A stretch of DNA of 64,000 bases from Aquimonas sp044377145 (lineage in GTDB: Bacteria; Pseudomonadota; Gammaproteobacteria; Xanthomonadales; Xanthomonadaceae), in the NCBI RefSeq assembly GCF_044377145.1, contig NZ_JBILJQ010000011.1, forward strand, positions 23,630 through 87,629, read 5' to 3'. The number at the start of each line of letters is the position of its first letter. The first letter of the stretch is position 1. Below the pieces are notes generated by a model. That model saw nothing but the letters and a program-made list of their open reading frames with translations, was not told the DNA's origin and did no database searches. The translations under genes and the position numbers were made by a program. Positions 38,558 to 47,569 of this stretch are shown one piece after another.

Positions 38558-41500
38558 ATGAGCATGCAATCTGTTGTTTCTGCAGCCGTGCGGTCGGCCG
38601 CACCTGCCTCGTCTCATGCGCTTCGTGTCTGGGTCGCCGTATGTGTCGCTGTACTGGGGATCGCGCTTTCTCAAGGCTGGGCGGGTGCCGTCAGCCAGCA
38701 AGGCTCAGGGCACTCTCAATCCCTACTTCCCAACACCGCCGGACAGACCGTTGGAATTTTCCGTAGCGGCTTCGAGCCGGAAGAAAACGGCTGCGCATCC
38801 GGGCCAGATGGCGATGACGACGGCCTGCTGGATCCCTTCTGCATCCAGCAGTTCACGCCGCCGGACCCCGCTGCGGTAGCGCCGCCCATCAACCCCACCG
38901 TTGTCACTGATTTCATTGATGCCAACGAGTTCATCGGTCTCGGCCCGACGCCGATCCAGGTCGGCCTGCAGCCAGATGTGATCGAGCGATACCGCGCAGC
39001 TATCACGCGCGGGCGCGTGCTGGATGAGGCGGGCAATCCGCTGTCGCAAGTGCTGGTGCGTGTGCTGGAGCACCCCGAGTACGGCTACACCTATTCCCGC
39101 GCGGACGGTTACTACGACCTGCTGGTCAACGGCGGCGGCGATGTCGTGCTTGACTTCCAGAAGCCTGATCGTCTGCGCGCTCAGCGCACCGTCCGTACCC
39201 CCTGGCGCGATTGGGCCTTGGTGGATGACGTGCGACTGCTGCGCCCTGACGGTCTGATGACCGCGGTCATCCTCGGCCCCGGCGCACCCGCGCAGTTCGC
39301 CGCCGGCAGCGCAGTCACCGACGAAGACGGCACCCGCCAGGCCAAAGTGTTCTTCCCGGCCGGAACATCGGCCACGATGACCCTGCCCAACGGCCAGCAG
39401 CAAGCGCTGCCCGTCATGCACTTCCGCGCTACCGAGTACACGGTGGGTGATGCTGGGCCAGAGCGCATACCCGGACAACTGCCGGCCAGCTCGGCCTACA
39501 CCTATGCGGTAGAGCTGTCCGCCGATCAGGCGCTCGCAGCCGGTGCAACGCGCGTGGACTTCAACCAGCCGGTTGGCCTCTACGTGGACAACTTCATCGA
39601 CTTCCCGGTCGGCGAGATCGTGCCGGCCGGCTGGTACGACTTCCGCGCAGGCAACTGGGTGGCGTCTGACAACGGCCGCGTGATCAAGCTGCTCGGGGCT
39701 GCGCAGGGGCTGGCGCAAATCGACATCGACGGCAGCGGGGCACCTGCGGACGCCGCTGCCCTGCTCGAACTCGGCATCACCGCCGAAGAGCGCGCCCACC
39801 TCGCCCAGAGCTACGCCATAGGCGCCGAGCTCTGGCGCACTCCGCTCGAGCACTTGACGCCTTGGGATTGCAATTGGCCGGTCGTGCCTCCGCTTGATGT
39901 CGAGGAGCCTACCGATCCCGACTTCGATGACGATCCGAACAGCGGCGGCGAAGACGACGATCCCCACGACAGGATCGATGACCCGGACAATCCGGACGAG
40001 GCTGAAGAGGACGACACCACCGAAGACCCCAACTGTGGGGAGGAGCAGGAATCGGGCAGCATCATTTACTGCCAGAGCCAGTCTTTGGGCCTTCGGGTGC
40101 CGGTGGCCGGCACCGGGCAAAGCCTCAGCTATCGGAGCGACCGCACTGAAGCAGGTACGCTGCAGTCGCGTTTCGCCTTGCGACTGACGGGCCGCAGCCT
40201 TCCGGCCAGTCTTCAGCGTGCGACGGTGGACCTCGACATTCTCGGCCGCCGCTACACGCGCGCGGCCGCCACGGCGGCGCTTCCCGACGGTCGTAGAATG
40301 TTCGTGGAACGCCGTTTGGCTTTCGATCTGAACCTGGCCGATGCCTACGAGCGCTCGGGCTGGCAGGGGAACTTGGCCTATCAGTTCCGCATGAACTATC
40401 ACTACGCGCCGTATTACGTGGGCGCGGCCAACTTCGAGCGCGCGTTCGCGCGCTTCTCTGCGCTGCCGTTTGCCGGCAACGTTGAACTCTCCGGCCGCGG
40501 TTCATCCGTTGTGGTCAGCAAGGTCTGGAAGCCGGCCTCGCTGCCGATGGCCTTGAGCACGCAGTGGAACGCGAAAGGCTTGGGTTTTGGCGGCTGGATG
40601 CTGAGTGAGATCCGCGCGTTCGATCCGGCCTCACTGACCCTGTTCAACGGTGATGGCAGCCAGCGCCGCATCAATCCGGCCAATCCCGCGCTGGAAGGCG
40701 GCGTTCTGGAACGCGGCCCCGTCATTGCGCACTTGGAGCGTGCGGCCCGACAGCCGACGCCGGCAGGAAACTTGTTGTTCCTGTTCGAGACCGAAGAAGC
40801 CGATGCGCTGCTCTGGCAGCGCCTGGTCGAGCGCATGCCCAACGGCGAGGAGCGCCTGTTCGCGCGCTCCTGTGTGGGCCCCAACACCGATGCACGCCCC
40901 GCGGGCAGCGGCCCCATCGTATGCCCGGAAGGTACCCAGCTGTGGACACGCGCCCGCCAGCATGCGGTGGATGCGCGGGGTCGTGTCGTCCTGCAGGGTG
41001 AGGAAGGCCTGCACCGGGTTTCTGCGAGCGGGCGCGTGGAGACCTTGGCGCGCCAGGACGATGCGCAGGGCCTTCCCTGCGGGGGAATGAACATATCCGC
41101 CATTGCGATCCAGGGCGACCAGGTGTTCCTGGCATGCAGCGGGGAGATTCATCTGGTTGATGCGGCGGGGCAGGCAATGGTGGCGGGCGGCGGAAGCGAC
41201 AGCGGCGAAGATGTACCTGCTCTGCAGGCGAACCTTGGTTCGATCAGTGCAATGGCCGCCGAGCCCAACGGCAATCTGGTCGTTGCGGCGGGCAACCGGT
41301 TGCGCCGCATCACCGCTCAGGGGCGCGTCCGAACCATCGCCGGCAATGGAAGTTCCGGCGACACCTTGGAAGGCGGGCTCGCCGCCGAACAGCCCATCGG
41401 CTCGGTGACGGCCATCGCGGTCTCGTCCGAAGGGCTGATTCAATACGCGGAGTTCGTGGGCGCGCGCATGCGAGTTCGGGAAATTGACCGCGAGGCTCGC

Positions 41501-44500
41501 GTGTTCACGCGGGTCGGCGGTGGCATAGCTGAGTGGCAGGCAGACGAGCCGGATCGAACCTTGGCGCGACAACTGCGGTTTGGAGCCGCGGTCGTACCGA
41601 TTCCCCTTCCAGATGGGGGCGTGCGGCTGCTCGACTACGGCTCAAACCGCATCCTCACTTATGGCAGTACTTACGCCGATCGCGCCTCGCAAACCCTGCA
41701 TCTGGTGCCCGAGGCGGATGGATCGGCAGTGCTTGAGTTCGATGCCCGCGGCCGCCACGAGCGCACCCTGCACCCGCAGACCGGCGCCACCCTGCGACGC
41801 TACCACTATGGTCCGGATGGTCTGCTGGCGACGATCGAAGATGGCCACGGCAAGCGCACCGAAATCACCCGCACGCCCAGCGCCATCCGCATCACCAGTC
41901 CCTTCGGTGTGCAGTCGAACTACCCAGTGGGTTCCGATGGCTACCTCGCGGGCGCCGATCTTCCCGCCGGACAGAGCTGGCAATTCGTTAGCGGCGTGCG
42001 CGGTCTGTATGGCTCTACGCGCACCCCGAACGGGCACTGGAAATCCTACGATTGGAGCCCACTGCGCCGCGGCCGCCTGCAGGGCAATGTCGACGCAATC
42101 GGTCAGGCCTGGCTGCAGGATCCCTATGTCGTAGACCGACGTCTGGCCAAGGTGGGCGTACGCATTTCGCCCGAGGGGCGTCGCAGCCACTCCAGTCGGC
42201 AATACAACCGCTGGAACGGCGCGAGCGAGTATCGAAGTCGCCGAGATGGGACCTCCAGCTACTCCAATCAAGCTCCCGACGGGCGCTTCTTCCGCAGCAA
42301 TAACAGCGGTGATTGGGTTCGCGGGGAATCCGGCTATGACCCGCAGTTGCTGTGGTCGAGCTTCGCCAAGCGCGTACAGACACCCGGTGCGTTGGTCACC
42401 ACCCGCCGCAGCGCAACCCCAGTCGGCAACGGCGCCCTGGGCAGCGTCGACCGCACCGAAACGGTGAGCGTCGATGGCCGCATCAGCACCCGCAGCTATG
42501 ACAGCACAAAGCGCCTGTGGACCGTGCGCTCGCCGGAGGGCCGCGAGACCCGCACCTGGATCAATCCGCAGGGACAGCCGATTCGTCGCAGCGTCAGCGG
42601 GCTCGCCGACATCGAGTATCGATACGACCCGCAGGGACGCCTGGAATTCGTGCATGTCGGCAGCGGCGCAGCTCGCCGCAGCACGCGCATGCATTACGAC
42701 AGCCGCGGGTTCCTGGAATGGGCGGAGGATCCGCTGCAGCGTCGCGTCAACTACGAGCGCGACGGTTTGGGGCGGCCCGAGCGCATCCGCCTGCCCGACA
42801 ATCGGCACATCGACCTCGGCTGGGACGCCAACTCCAATCTCAAGCGCGTGGTGCCACCTGGTCGCAGCGCCCATGAGTTCGACTACACGCCTGCAGACCG
42901 CCTTTCGGACTATCGCCCACCCGCGGCCGACGCTGGCGGCTGGAGCACCAGCTATCCGCGCGACCGCGATCAAGCCCTTGGCGGCGTCCTGCGCCCGGAC
43001 GGCCGCAATTTGAACATCGAGCGGCAGCCGGGCTCGACCGCGATCCGCGCCATCAACTGGTCGGGTGGGCGTAGGGAGATGGATATGCGGGGCGGACGCG
43101 CAAACGCCGTCCGTGACGGCAATGGCCAGCACCTGGAGTTCGATTGGGGCGGACAGGAAATGCTGCAGGCCCAGACCTGGACCGGCCCTGAAGTGGCAGG
43201 TCGGGTCAGCTACAGCTACGGCTCGGCCCGTCGCCTTACTGGCGTCTCGATCCAGAACGGCGCCAGCGTCACCTACGGCTACGACCTCGACAGCCTGCTG
43301 ACCTCAGCCACCGTCAGCGGCACCCGACTGGACCTGGTCCGCAATGCCGACAACGGCCTGCTGGAAGGCACCGGCGTGGGCGATCTTACCGACGTGTGGG
43401 CGCACAACGAGTTCGCCGAGACCACCGCCTACAGCGCAAGCTACGGCGGAGACACGGTGTTCCAGGCCAGCTACGGCCGCGACCGCCTAGGCCGCATCGA
43501 CACGCGTAGCGAAAACGCGGGCGGCGTCAGCTTCGCCGACACCTACGCCTACGCCCTATCCGGTCGCCTCGACACCGTGCACCGCGGCGGCGCCCTGGCC
43601 AGCGACTACGGCTTTGACGACAACGGCAACCGCACTACACACCGCATCGGCCCAGCCTCACCGCTGCGCGGCCAAGGCTGGCCCTGCCTGGGCGCGCTGC
43701 CAGCGGGCGCCGATGTCACCGTCAGCGGTAGCTATGACGCCCAGGATCGCATGAGCGCCTATGGCACCTGCACCTACGAGTACACCCGCAACGGCGAACT
43801 CACCCGCCGCGTCGACAGCGCGACCAACAGCACGACCGAGTACGACTACGACGAGTTCGGAAACCTGCGCCGCGTGGTGCTGCCCGACACCCGCGTGATT
43901 ACCTACCACATCGACGGCCTGAACCGACGCGTCGGCAAGACCATCAACGGCGTGCGCCAGTGGGGCCTGCTGTATGCCAACAAGCTGGAGCCGGTGGCCG
44001 AGTTGGATGGTGCCGGCAACGTAGTAGCCAGCTTCATTTACGCCGACCGCCCGCACGTGCCTAGCCTGATGCTCAAGGGCGGTCAGACCTACCGAATCGT
44101 CTCTGACCACCTCGGCAGCGTGCGCCTGGTGGTGCACCTTGCCACCGGCGCGATCGCGCAGCGGATGAGTTACGACGAGTACGGCAACGTGGTCGAGGAC
44201 ACGAATCCCGGATTCCAGCCGTTTGGGTATGCGGGGGGCATCTACGACCGCGATACGGGCTTGGTGCGGTTTGGGGCGCGGGATTACGATGCGGTGGCGG
44301 GTATGTGGACGGCGAAGGATCCGATTGGATTTCGGGGTGGTCTGCTTAACCTTTATTCCTATGTCGGTGTCGAGCCTATCAACCGGTTAGACGTCAATGG
44401 TCTTCAGGTCTCAGTCAACTACCATAGCCGAGGTACGCACGCTGACGGCTACGAATACTTGATCGGCGAGTCGTACCGAGGCAATCATGGAGAGCTTTCC

Positions 44501-44848
44501 GTGAGCGGGCACATGGCACATGACGGAACGATCACTGACAGGTCCTGGGAGTCTTTCGACAATGAATGGCCGAAGAGGGTAACTCCCGAAAAACTTTCGG
44601 AAACACTAAAAAAACACAGGGATTACGCCCCGGGCAAACCCATAAGGCTCTTTGTCTGCGATGCTGGAAAAGGTGAGGATTCTTTTGCAGAGCGCCTGAA
44701 GGAGGCTTTAGGGGGAGGTAACCCGATAATCGCATCGGAGTTTCGAGCTCTCCTGAGAAGCGATGGAACTGGGGATGCCTATAACGATTTAAACGGGAAT
44801 CTTCAAATGGATGCGGGTGAGCCGAGTGGGCTTTGGAGGGAGTTCTAG
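38558..44848 (+). CDS. Secreted Rhs/YD-repeat polymorphic toxin with teneurin-like domain order
   Basis: A 2096-residue giant protein. ATG 38558 starts a Sec signal (hydrophobic about 21-43). The frame is open from 38393, but nothing upstream looks coding. A GIFRSGFEP motif (about 65-75) precedes a carboxypeptidase-regulatory/transthyretin-like domain (about 150-225, GRVLDEAGNPLSQVLVRV). An Asp/Glu-rich linker covers about 447-500. A propeller of NHL-like repeats (about 800-990) precedes the long YD-repeat shell (about 1060-1935, for example YDEFGNLRRVVLPDTR). The Rhs core ends GLVRFGARDYDAVAGMWTAKDPIG. The last ~150 residues are the variable tip, with SGHMAHDG, then RLFVCDAGKG, and an Asp-rich DLNGNLQMDAGEP motif. 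No PAAR or VgrG sequence is seen, so export is probably Sec-dependent. The tip is AT-richer than the core. The stop overlaps the next gene by one base. Confidence 0.88.
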   Translation: MSMQSVVSAAVRSAAPASSHALRVWVAVCVAVLGIALSQGWAGAVSQQGSGHSQSLLPNTAGQTVGIFRSGFEPEENGCASGPDGDDDGLLDPFCIQQFTPPDPAAVAPPINPTVVTDFIDANEFIGLGPTPIQVGLQPDVIERYRAAITRGRVLDEAGNPLSQVLVRVLEHPEYGYTYSRADGYYDLLVNGGGDVVLDFQKPDRLRAQRTVRTPWRDWALVDDVRLLRPDGLMTAVILGPGAPAQFAAGSAVTDEDGTRQAKVFFPAGTSATMTLPNGQQQALPVMHFRATEYTVGDAGPERIPGQLPASSAYTYAVELSADQALAAGATRVDFNQPVGLYVDNFIDFPVGEIVPAGWYDFRAGNWVASDNGRVIKLLGAAQGLAQIDIDGSGAPADAAALLELGITAEERAHLAQSYAIGAELWRTPLEHLTPWDCNWPVVPPLDVEEPTDPDFDDDPNSGGEDDDPHDRIDDPDNPDEAEEDDTTEDPNCGEEQESGSIIYCQSQSLGLRVPVAGTGQSLSYRSDRTEAGTLQSRFALRLTGRSLPASLQRATVDLDILGRRYTRAAATAALPDGRRMFVERRLAFDLNLADAYERSGWQGNLAYQFRMNYHYAPYYVGAANFERAFARFSALPFAGNVELSGRGSSVVVSKVWKPASLPMALSTQWNAKGLGFGGWMLSEIRAFDPASLTLFNGDGSQRRINPANPALEGGVLERGPVIAHLERAARQPTPAGNLLFLFETEEADALLWQRLVERMPNGEERLFARSCVGPNTDARPAGSGPIVCPEGTQLWTRARQHAVDARGRVVLQGEEGLHRVSASGRVETLARQDDAQGLPCGGMNISAIAIQGDQVFLACSGEIHLVDAAGQAMVAGGGSDSGEDVPALQANLGSISAMAAEPNGNLVVAAGNRLRRITAQGRVRTIAGNGSSGDTLEGGLAAEQPIGSVTAIAVSSEGLIQYAEFVGARMRVREIDREARVFTRVGGGIAEWQADEPDRTLARQLRFGAAVVPIPLPDGGVRLLDYGSNRILTYGSTYADRASQTLHLVPEADGSAVLEFDARGRHERTLHPQTGATLRRYHYGPDGLLATIEDGHGKRTEITRTPSAIRITSPFGVQSNYPVGSDGYLAGADLPAGQSWQFVSGVRGLYGSTRTPNGHWKSYDWSPLRRGRLQGNVDAIGQAWLQDPYVVDRRLAKVGVRISPEGRRSHSSRQYNRWNGASEYRSRRDGTSSYSNQAPDGRFFRSNNSGDWVRGESGYDPQLLWSSFAKRVQTPGALVTTRRSATPVGNGALGSVDRTETVSVDGRISTRSYDSTKRLWTVRSPEGRETRTWINPQGQPIRRSVSGLADIEYRYDPQGRLEFVHVGSGAARRSTRMHYDSRGFLEWAEDPLQRRVNYERDGLGRPERIRLPDNRHIDLGWDANSNLKRVVPPGRSAHEFDYTPADRLSDYRPPAADAGGWSTSYPRDRDQALGGVLRPDGRNLNIERQPGSTAIRAINWSGGRREMDMRGGRANAVRDGNGQHLEFDWGGQEMLQAQTWTGPEVAGRVSYSYGSARRLTGVSIQNGASVTYGYDLDSLLTSATVSGTRLDLVRNADNGLLEGTGVGDLTDVWAHNEFAETTAYSASYGGDTVFQASYGRDRLGRIDTRSENAGGVSFADTYAYALSGRLDTVHRGGALASDYGFDDNGNRTTHRIGPASPLRGQGWPCLGALPAGADVTVSGSYDAQDRMSAYGTCTYEYTRNGELTRRVDSATNSTTEYDYDEFGNLRRVVLPDTRVITYHIDGLNRRVGKTINGVRQWGLLYANKLEPVAELDGAGNVVASFIYADRPHVPSLMLKGGQTYRIVSDHLGSVRLVVHLATGAIAQRMSYDEYGNVVEDTNPGFQPFGYAGGIYDRDTGLVRFGARDYDAVAGMWTAKDPIGFRGGLLNLYSYVGVEPINRLDVNGLQVSVNYHSRGTHADGYEYLIGESYRGNHGELSVSGHMAHDGTITDRSWESFDNEWPKRVTPEKLSETLKKHRDYAPGKPIRLFVCDAGKGEDSFAERLKEALGGGNPIIASEFRALLRSDGTGDAYNDLNGNLQMDAGEPSGLWREF
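43517..44330 (+). repeat. Rhs core direct repeat, copy 1
   Basis: About 810 bp at the 3' end of the core of the full-length rhs gene (from SFADTYAYALSGRLDTV to WTAKDPI). It is repeated almost unchanged at 45735-46538 (copy 2), and about 230 bp of it recurs at 47570-47797 (copy 3). Each copy ends at a different tip sequence. Confidence 0.85.
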
Positions 44849-45726
44849 TGAAAGGAAAACTACTTTCGTTGCTCTTGCTCTTGCTCTTGCTCATGCAGTC
44901 GGCAGCTAGCGCCTCACAAGACTGCATGAGGCCATCATGTTCAACGGATCAAATGGAAGCTAACAAGAACGTATGCTGTTTGTCCTACCCCTGCTTGCTC
45001 GACAGCGAAGTCAGAAAGGAATGGGAGCAACGCGCTTTCCGGGGCGAGTACGGATATTCGGAAATCTTGCTCTTCCACAATACTGAATATGGGAATGAGG
45101 AATCGGCGCTTCCCTGGATGAGGCTCGCTGCGGTACAGGGTTATCCTCATGGTCAATTCATGTACGGGAAATACCTCGCTAAGTCATCTCCAGATGATGA
45201 AATAGTGGTGGCAGAAGCAATTGCATGGATGGAAATGGCGGCGCGTGCGCCGAGTAGAACGTTTTCGGAGGAGTTGGCTGAATTCTATCTTGAAGTCGGC
45301 AATCAGAATGCCGGCATTTACTGGATGGAGGCTTCTGCACGCTTCGGCAATGAGGACGCAAAGAGAAGGCTTGTTGCGCTCCTCTTGGAGGCGGGAGACG
45401 CGCAACTTGCATGCCTATGGAGTCTTTCCGACGTTAAGCGTGCCCCAGAGGAGCTTGCATCGGCCGCCAAAGAAGATCCCGCCTGTAGCAAAAGTGGCTG
45501 GCTTGAGCACATGGGTGAGCTGGGCGTAGGAATCTCCAAACTCAAATCCGAGCTTGAGATCTCAATCGAGAGATACCATCGTGGTGTCGAGGAATCCTGT
45601 GCTGCACGGAAGCGTGAATGGCCGAATAAAGAGGTAAATGACTTGCCCGTCGATTCAGTCTCGGGAGATGTGAATTGCGGAGGCAGCTCTCGTATTGCAA
45701 CGTCCGGCAGCGCAATAAAACCGTGA
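44848..45726 (+). CDS. Exported Sel1-like-repeat protein, candidate immunity partner of Rhs tip 1
   Basis: A 292-residue protein starting at GTG 44848, whose G is the last base of the rhs stop codon, after a GGAGGG ribosome site. A poly-leucine signal peptide (cleavage near ASASQ) sends it to the periplasm. A VCCLSYPCL cysteine motif follows, then Sel1-like helical repeats (ALPWMRLAAVQGYPHGQFMYGKYL, IAWMEMAARAP..., IYWMEASARFGNEDAKRRL). The start overlap with the toxin gene, export signal and AT-rich composition fit an immunity protein. Sel1-repeat immunity proteins are known for some secreted phospholipase toxins. The partner at 47964 shares the cysteine motif. Function is inferred. Confidence 0.72.
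   Translation: MKGKLLSLLLLLLLLMQSAASASQDCMRPSCSTDQMEANKNVCCLSYPCLLDSEVRKEWEQRAFRGEYGYSEILLFHNTEYGNEESALPWMRLAAVQGYPHGQFMYGKYLAKSSPDDEIVVAEAIAWMEMAARAPSRTFSEELAEFYLEVGNQNAGIYWMEASARFGNEDAKRRLVALLLEAGDAQLACLWSLSDVKRAPEELASAAKEDPACSKSGWLEHMGELGVGISKLKSELEISIERYHRGVEESCAARKREWPNKEVNDLPVDSVSGDVNCGGSSRIATSGSAIKP
44869..44892 (+). repeat. Hexanucleotide tandem repeat (TTGCTC x4) in the signal peptide of the Sel1-repeat gene
   Basis: Four perfect TTGCTC units encode eight leucines in the signal-peptide core. Slippage would lengthen or shorten the core by two residues per unit without a frameshift. Confidence 0.75.
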
Positions 45727-45734
45727 CGTTGCCG

Positions 45735-46538
45735 CGGGCAGCAGCTTCGCCGACACCTACGGCTACGCGCTGTCCGGCTGCCTCGACACCGTGCATCGCG
45801 GCGGCGCTCTGGCCAGCGACTACGGCTTTGACGACAACGGCAACCGCACTACACACCGCATCGGCCCAGCCTCACCGCTCCGTGATCGGAGCTGGCCTTG
45901 CCTTGGCGCGCTGCCAGCGGGCGCCGATGTCACCGTCAGCGGTACCTATGACGCCCAGGACCGCATGAGCAGCTACGGCAGTTGCACCTACGAGTACACC
46001 CGCAACGGCGAACTCACCCGCCGCGTAGACAGCGCGACCAGCAGCACGACCGAGTACGACTACGACGAATTCGGCAACCTGCGTCGCGTGGTGCTGCCCG
46101 ACACCCGAGTCATCACCTACCACATCGATGGCATGAACCGCCGCGTCGGCAAGAGCATCGACGGCGTGCGCCAGTGGGGCCTGCTGTATGCCAACCAGCT
46201 CGAACCGGTGGCCGAACTGAATGCCTCCGGCGCCGTGGTAGCAAGCTTCATCTACGCCGACCGCCCGCACGTGCCGAGCCTGATGCTCAAGGGCGGCCAG
46301 ACCTACCGAATCCTCGCCGACCACCTCGGCAGCGTGCGCCTGGTGGTGCACCTTGCCACCGGCGCGATCGCGCAGCGGATGAGCTATGACGAGTACGGCA
46401 ACGTAGTCGAAGACACGAATCCCGGATTCCAGCCGTTTGGGTATGCGGGGGGCATCTACGACCGCGATACGGGCTTGGTGCGGTTTGGGGCGCGGGATTA
46501 CGATGCGGTGACGGGTAGGTGGACGGCGAAGGATCCGA
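45735..46538 (+). repeat. Rhs core direct repeat, copy 2
   Basis: This is the nearly identical second copy of 43517-44330. It starts 9 nt after the stop of the first Sel1-repeat gene, with no promoter or ribosome site of its own in view. It ends at WTAKDPI, where tip 2 begins. Confidence 0.85.
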
Positions 46539-47032
46539 TTCGCTTTCTTGCTGGCGTCCACTCGTTCTACTCGTACGTCGGATCAAATCCGCTAAACCTA
46601 ATTGATCCAACAGGATTGGTGGATATAAATTTGGTGAGTCCATGGGAGTCGGCGCATAAAGGGTTGGGCGTCATTCAGAGCCCTAGCGGCGTTCTGACAG
46701 TCGGAGTTCACTACGATGGAATTTCGTTCTTCGAAGGAAATCAGAGGATTAGCTTGGAGCGTTTGGGTGAATTGATCCGCAGCCATCCCCGATATAATGA
46801 GGTGTCATGGGTAAAGCTATACTCCTGTAATGTTGGGCGAGACACAGATGGTTCCGGACCAGCAGCGGAGAAGCTTGCAGAACTCATCGATAGAGGTGTG
46901 CAAGGCCCCGGCTCTTACACCGGAATCGGGGAGACGCAAGGGTTCCTAGGGCTATTCTCAAAGGAAAATGGGACATTGGTTCCCAATCCTGATGGGCAAT
47001 GGATCAATTTCAAGCCGTCGAGTTGGGAATGA
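45791..47032 (+). CDS. Orphan Rhs core-plus-tip module (tip 2)
   Basis: A 413-codon frame whose first ~250 codons repeat the end of the Rhs core and whose last ~145 form a different tip. Core homology begins upstream of the first possible start (GTG 45791) in the same frame, at about 45735. The module therefore looks like a displaced 3' end and not a self-standing gene. After DPTGLVD, tip 2 has VGVHYDGI and then WVKLYSCNVGRDTDGSG, matching the His...Cys layout of tip 1 at low identity. It ends in ATGA overlapping the next Sel1-repeat gene. It may be silent until recombined onto the full-length gene through the core repeat. Confidence 0.7.
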   Translation: MHRGGALASDYGFDDNGNRTTHRIGPASPLRDRSWPCLGALPAGADVTVSGTYDAQDRMSSYGSCTYEYTRNGELTRRVDSATSSTTEYDYDEFGNLRRVVLPDTRVITYHIDGMNRRVGKSIDGVRQWGLLYANQLEPVAELNASGAVVASFIYADRPHVPSLMLKGGQTYRILADHLGSVRLVVHLATGAIAQRMSYDEYGNVVEDTNPGFQPFGYAGGIYDRDTGLVRFGARDYDAVTGRWTAKDPIRFLAGVHSFYSYVGSNPLNLIDPTGLVDINLVSPWESAHKGLGVIQSPSGVLTVGVHYDGISFFEGNQRISLERLGELIRSHPRYNEVSWVKLYSCNVGRDTDGSGPAAEKLAELIDRGVQGPGSYTGIGETQGFLGLFSKENGTLVPNPDGQWINFKPSSWE

Positions 47033-47478
47033 GTATCTATCTTCTGTCTGTTGTCATCGGCATCGGTCTGCTTAGTGGGCCGCCACCGCCCCCAGCCGAA
47101 GAGCCCCCACCAATAATCATGGATCGGGTGGAGACTATCGATACAGGCTGGATTATCAGATCGGAAGATCTGGATGCGTACACGGAGCGCGCGATGAAAG
47201 GAGATCCGGAGTCTGCCCTGAGGATAGCATTGCACTTTTCCACCCAGTTTGTCGGGGATCGAGATGCTTCAAGCTATTGGATGTTAATCGCGGCAGAGAA
47301 TGGTCATCCGATTGCCCAGTACAACGTTTGGTATGAGTATAACCGTTCTGATTCCGCTCAACTGAAGCTGCGATCCATGTATTGGCTTCGCCGGTCGGCA
47401 GAGTCTGGAAATAGACTGGCGCAAGAGCAGTTGCGAGCGCTTGAGCAGATTGAGAGCAGATCCAACCGCCCCGACTGA
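47029..47478 (+). CDS. Sel1-like-repeat protein, candidate immunity partner of tip 2
   Basis: A 149-residue protein whose ATG overlaps the tip-2 stop (ATGA). It begins with a hydrophobic segment (MSIYLLSVVIGIGLLSG) that is a signal peptide or anchor, then a proline-rich stretch. Sel1-like repeats follow (ALRIALHF...SSYWMLIAAENGHPIAQYNVW and MYWLRRSAESGNRLAQEQL). It lacks the CC...YPCL motif found in partners 1 and 3, in line with tip 2 being different from tips 1 and 3. Confidence 0.7.
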   Translation: MSIYLLSVVIGIGLLSGPPPPPAEEPPPIIMDRVETIDTGWIIRSEDLDAYTERAMKGDPESALRIALHFSTQFVGDRDASSYWMLIAAENGHPIAQYNVWYEYNRSDSAQLKLRSMYWLRRSAESGNRLAQEQLRALEQIESRSNRPD

Positions 47479-47569
47479 GTTGAATTGGTAGGATGATGCG
47501 CAACCTTGAATTCGCTCATTATTTCAGCAGCGCTCTCGCGCCAACGCACCGAATTCTGCCAGGATCGGA

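Noticed and set aside
38723..40402. A 559-codon minus-strand frame opposite the rhs 5' region, and another at 41642-43132
   Set aside because: Both mirror the GC-rich rhs coding frame and lack recognisable domains or start signals.
38558..44848. Classification of the Rhs protein as a type VI secretion effector
   Set aside because: No PAAR domain, no VgrG, no EagR-type chaperone and no T6SS genes are seen; a Sec signal peptide is present instead.
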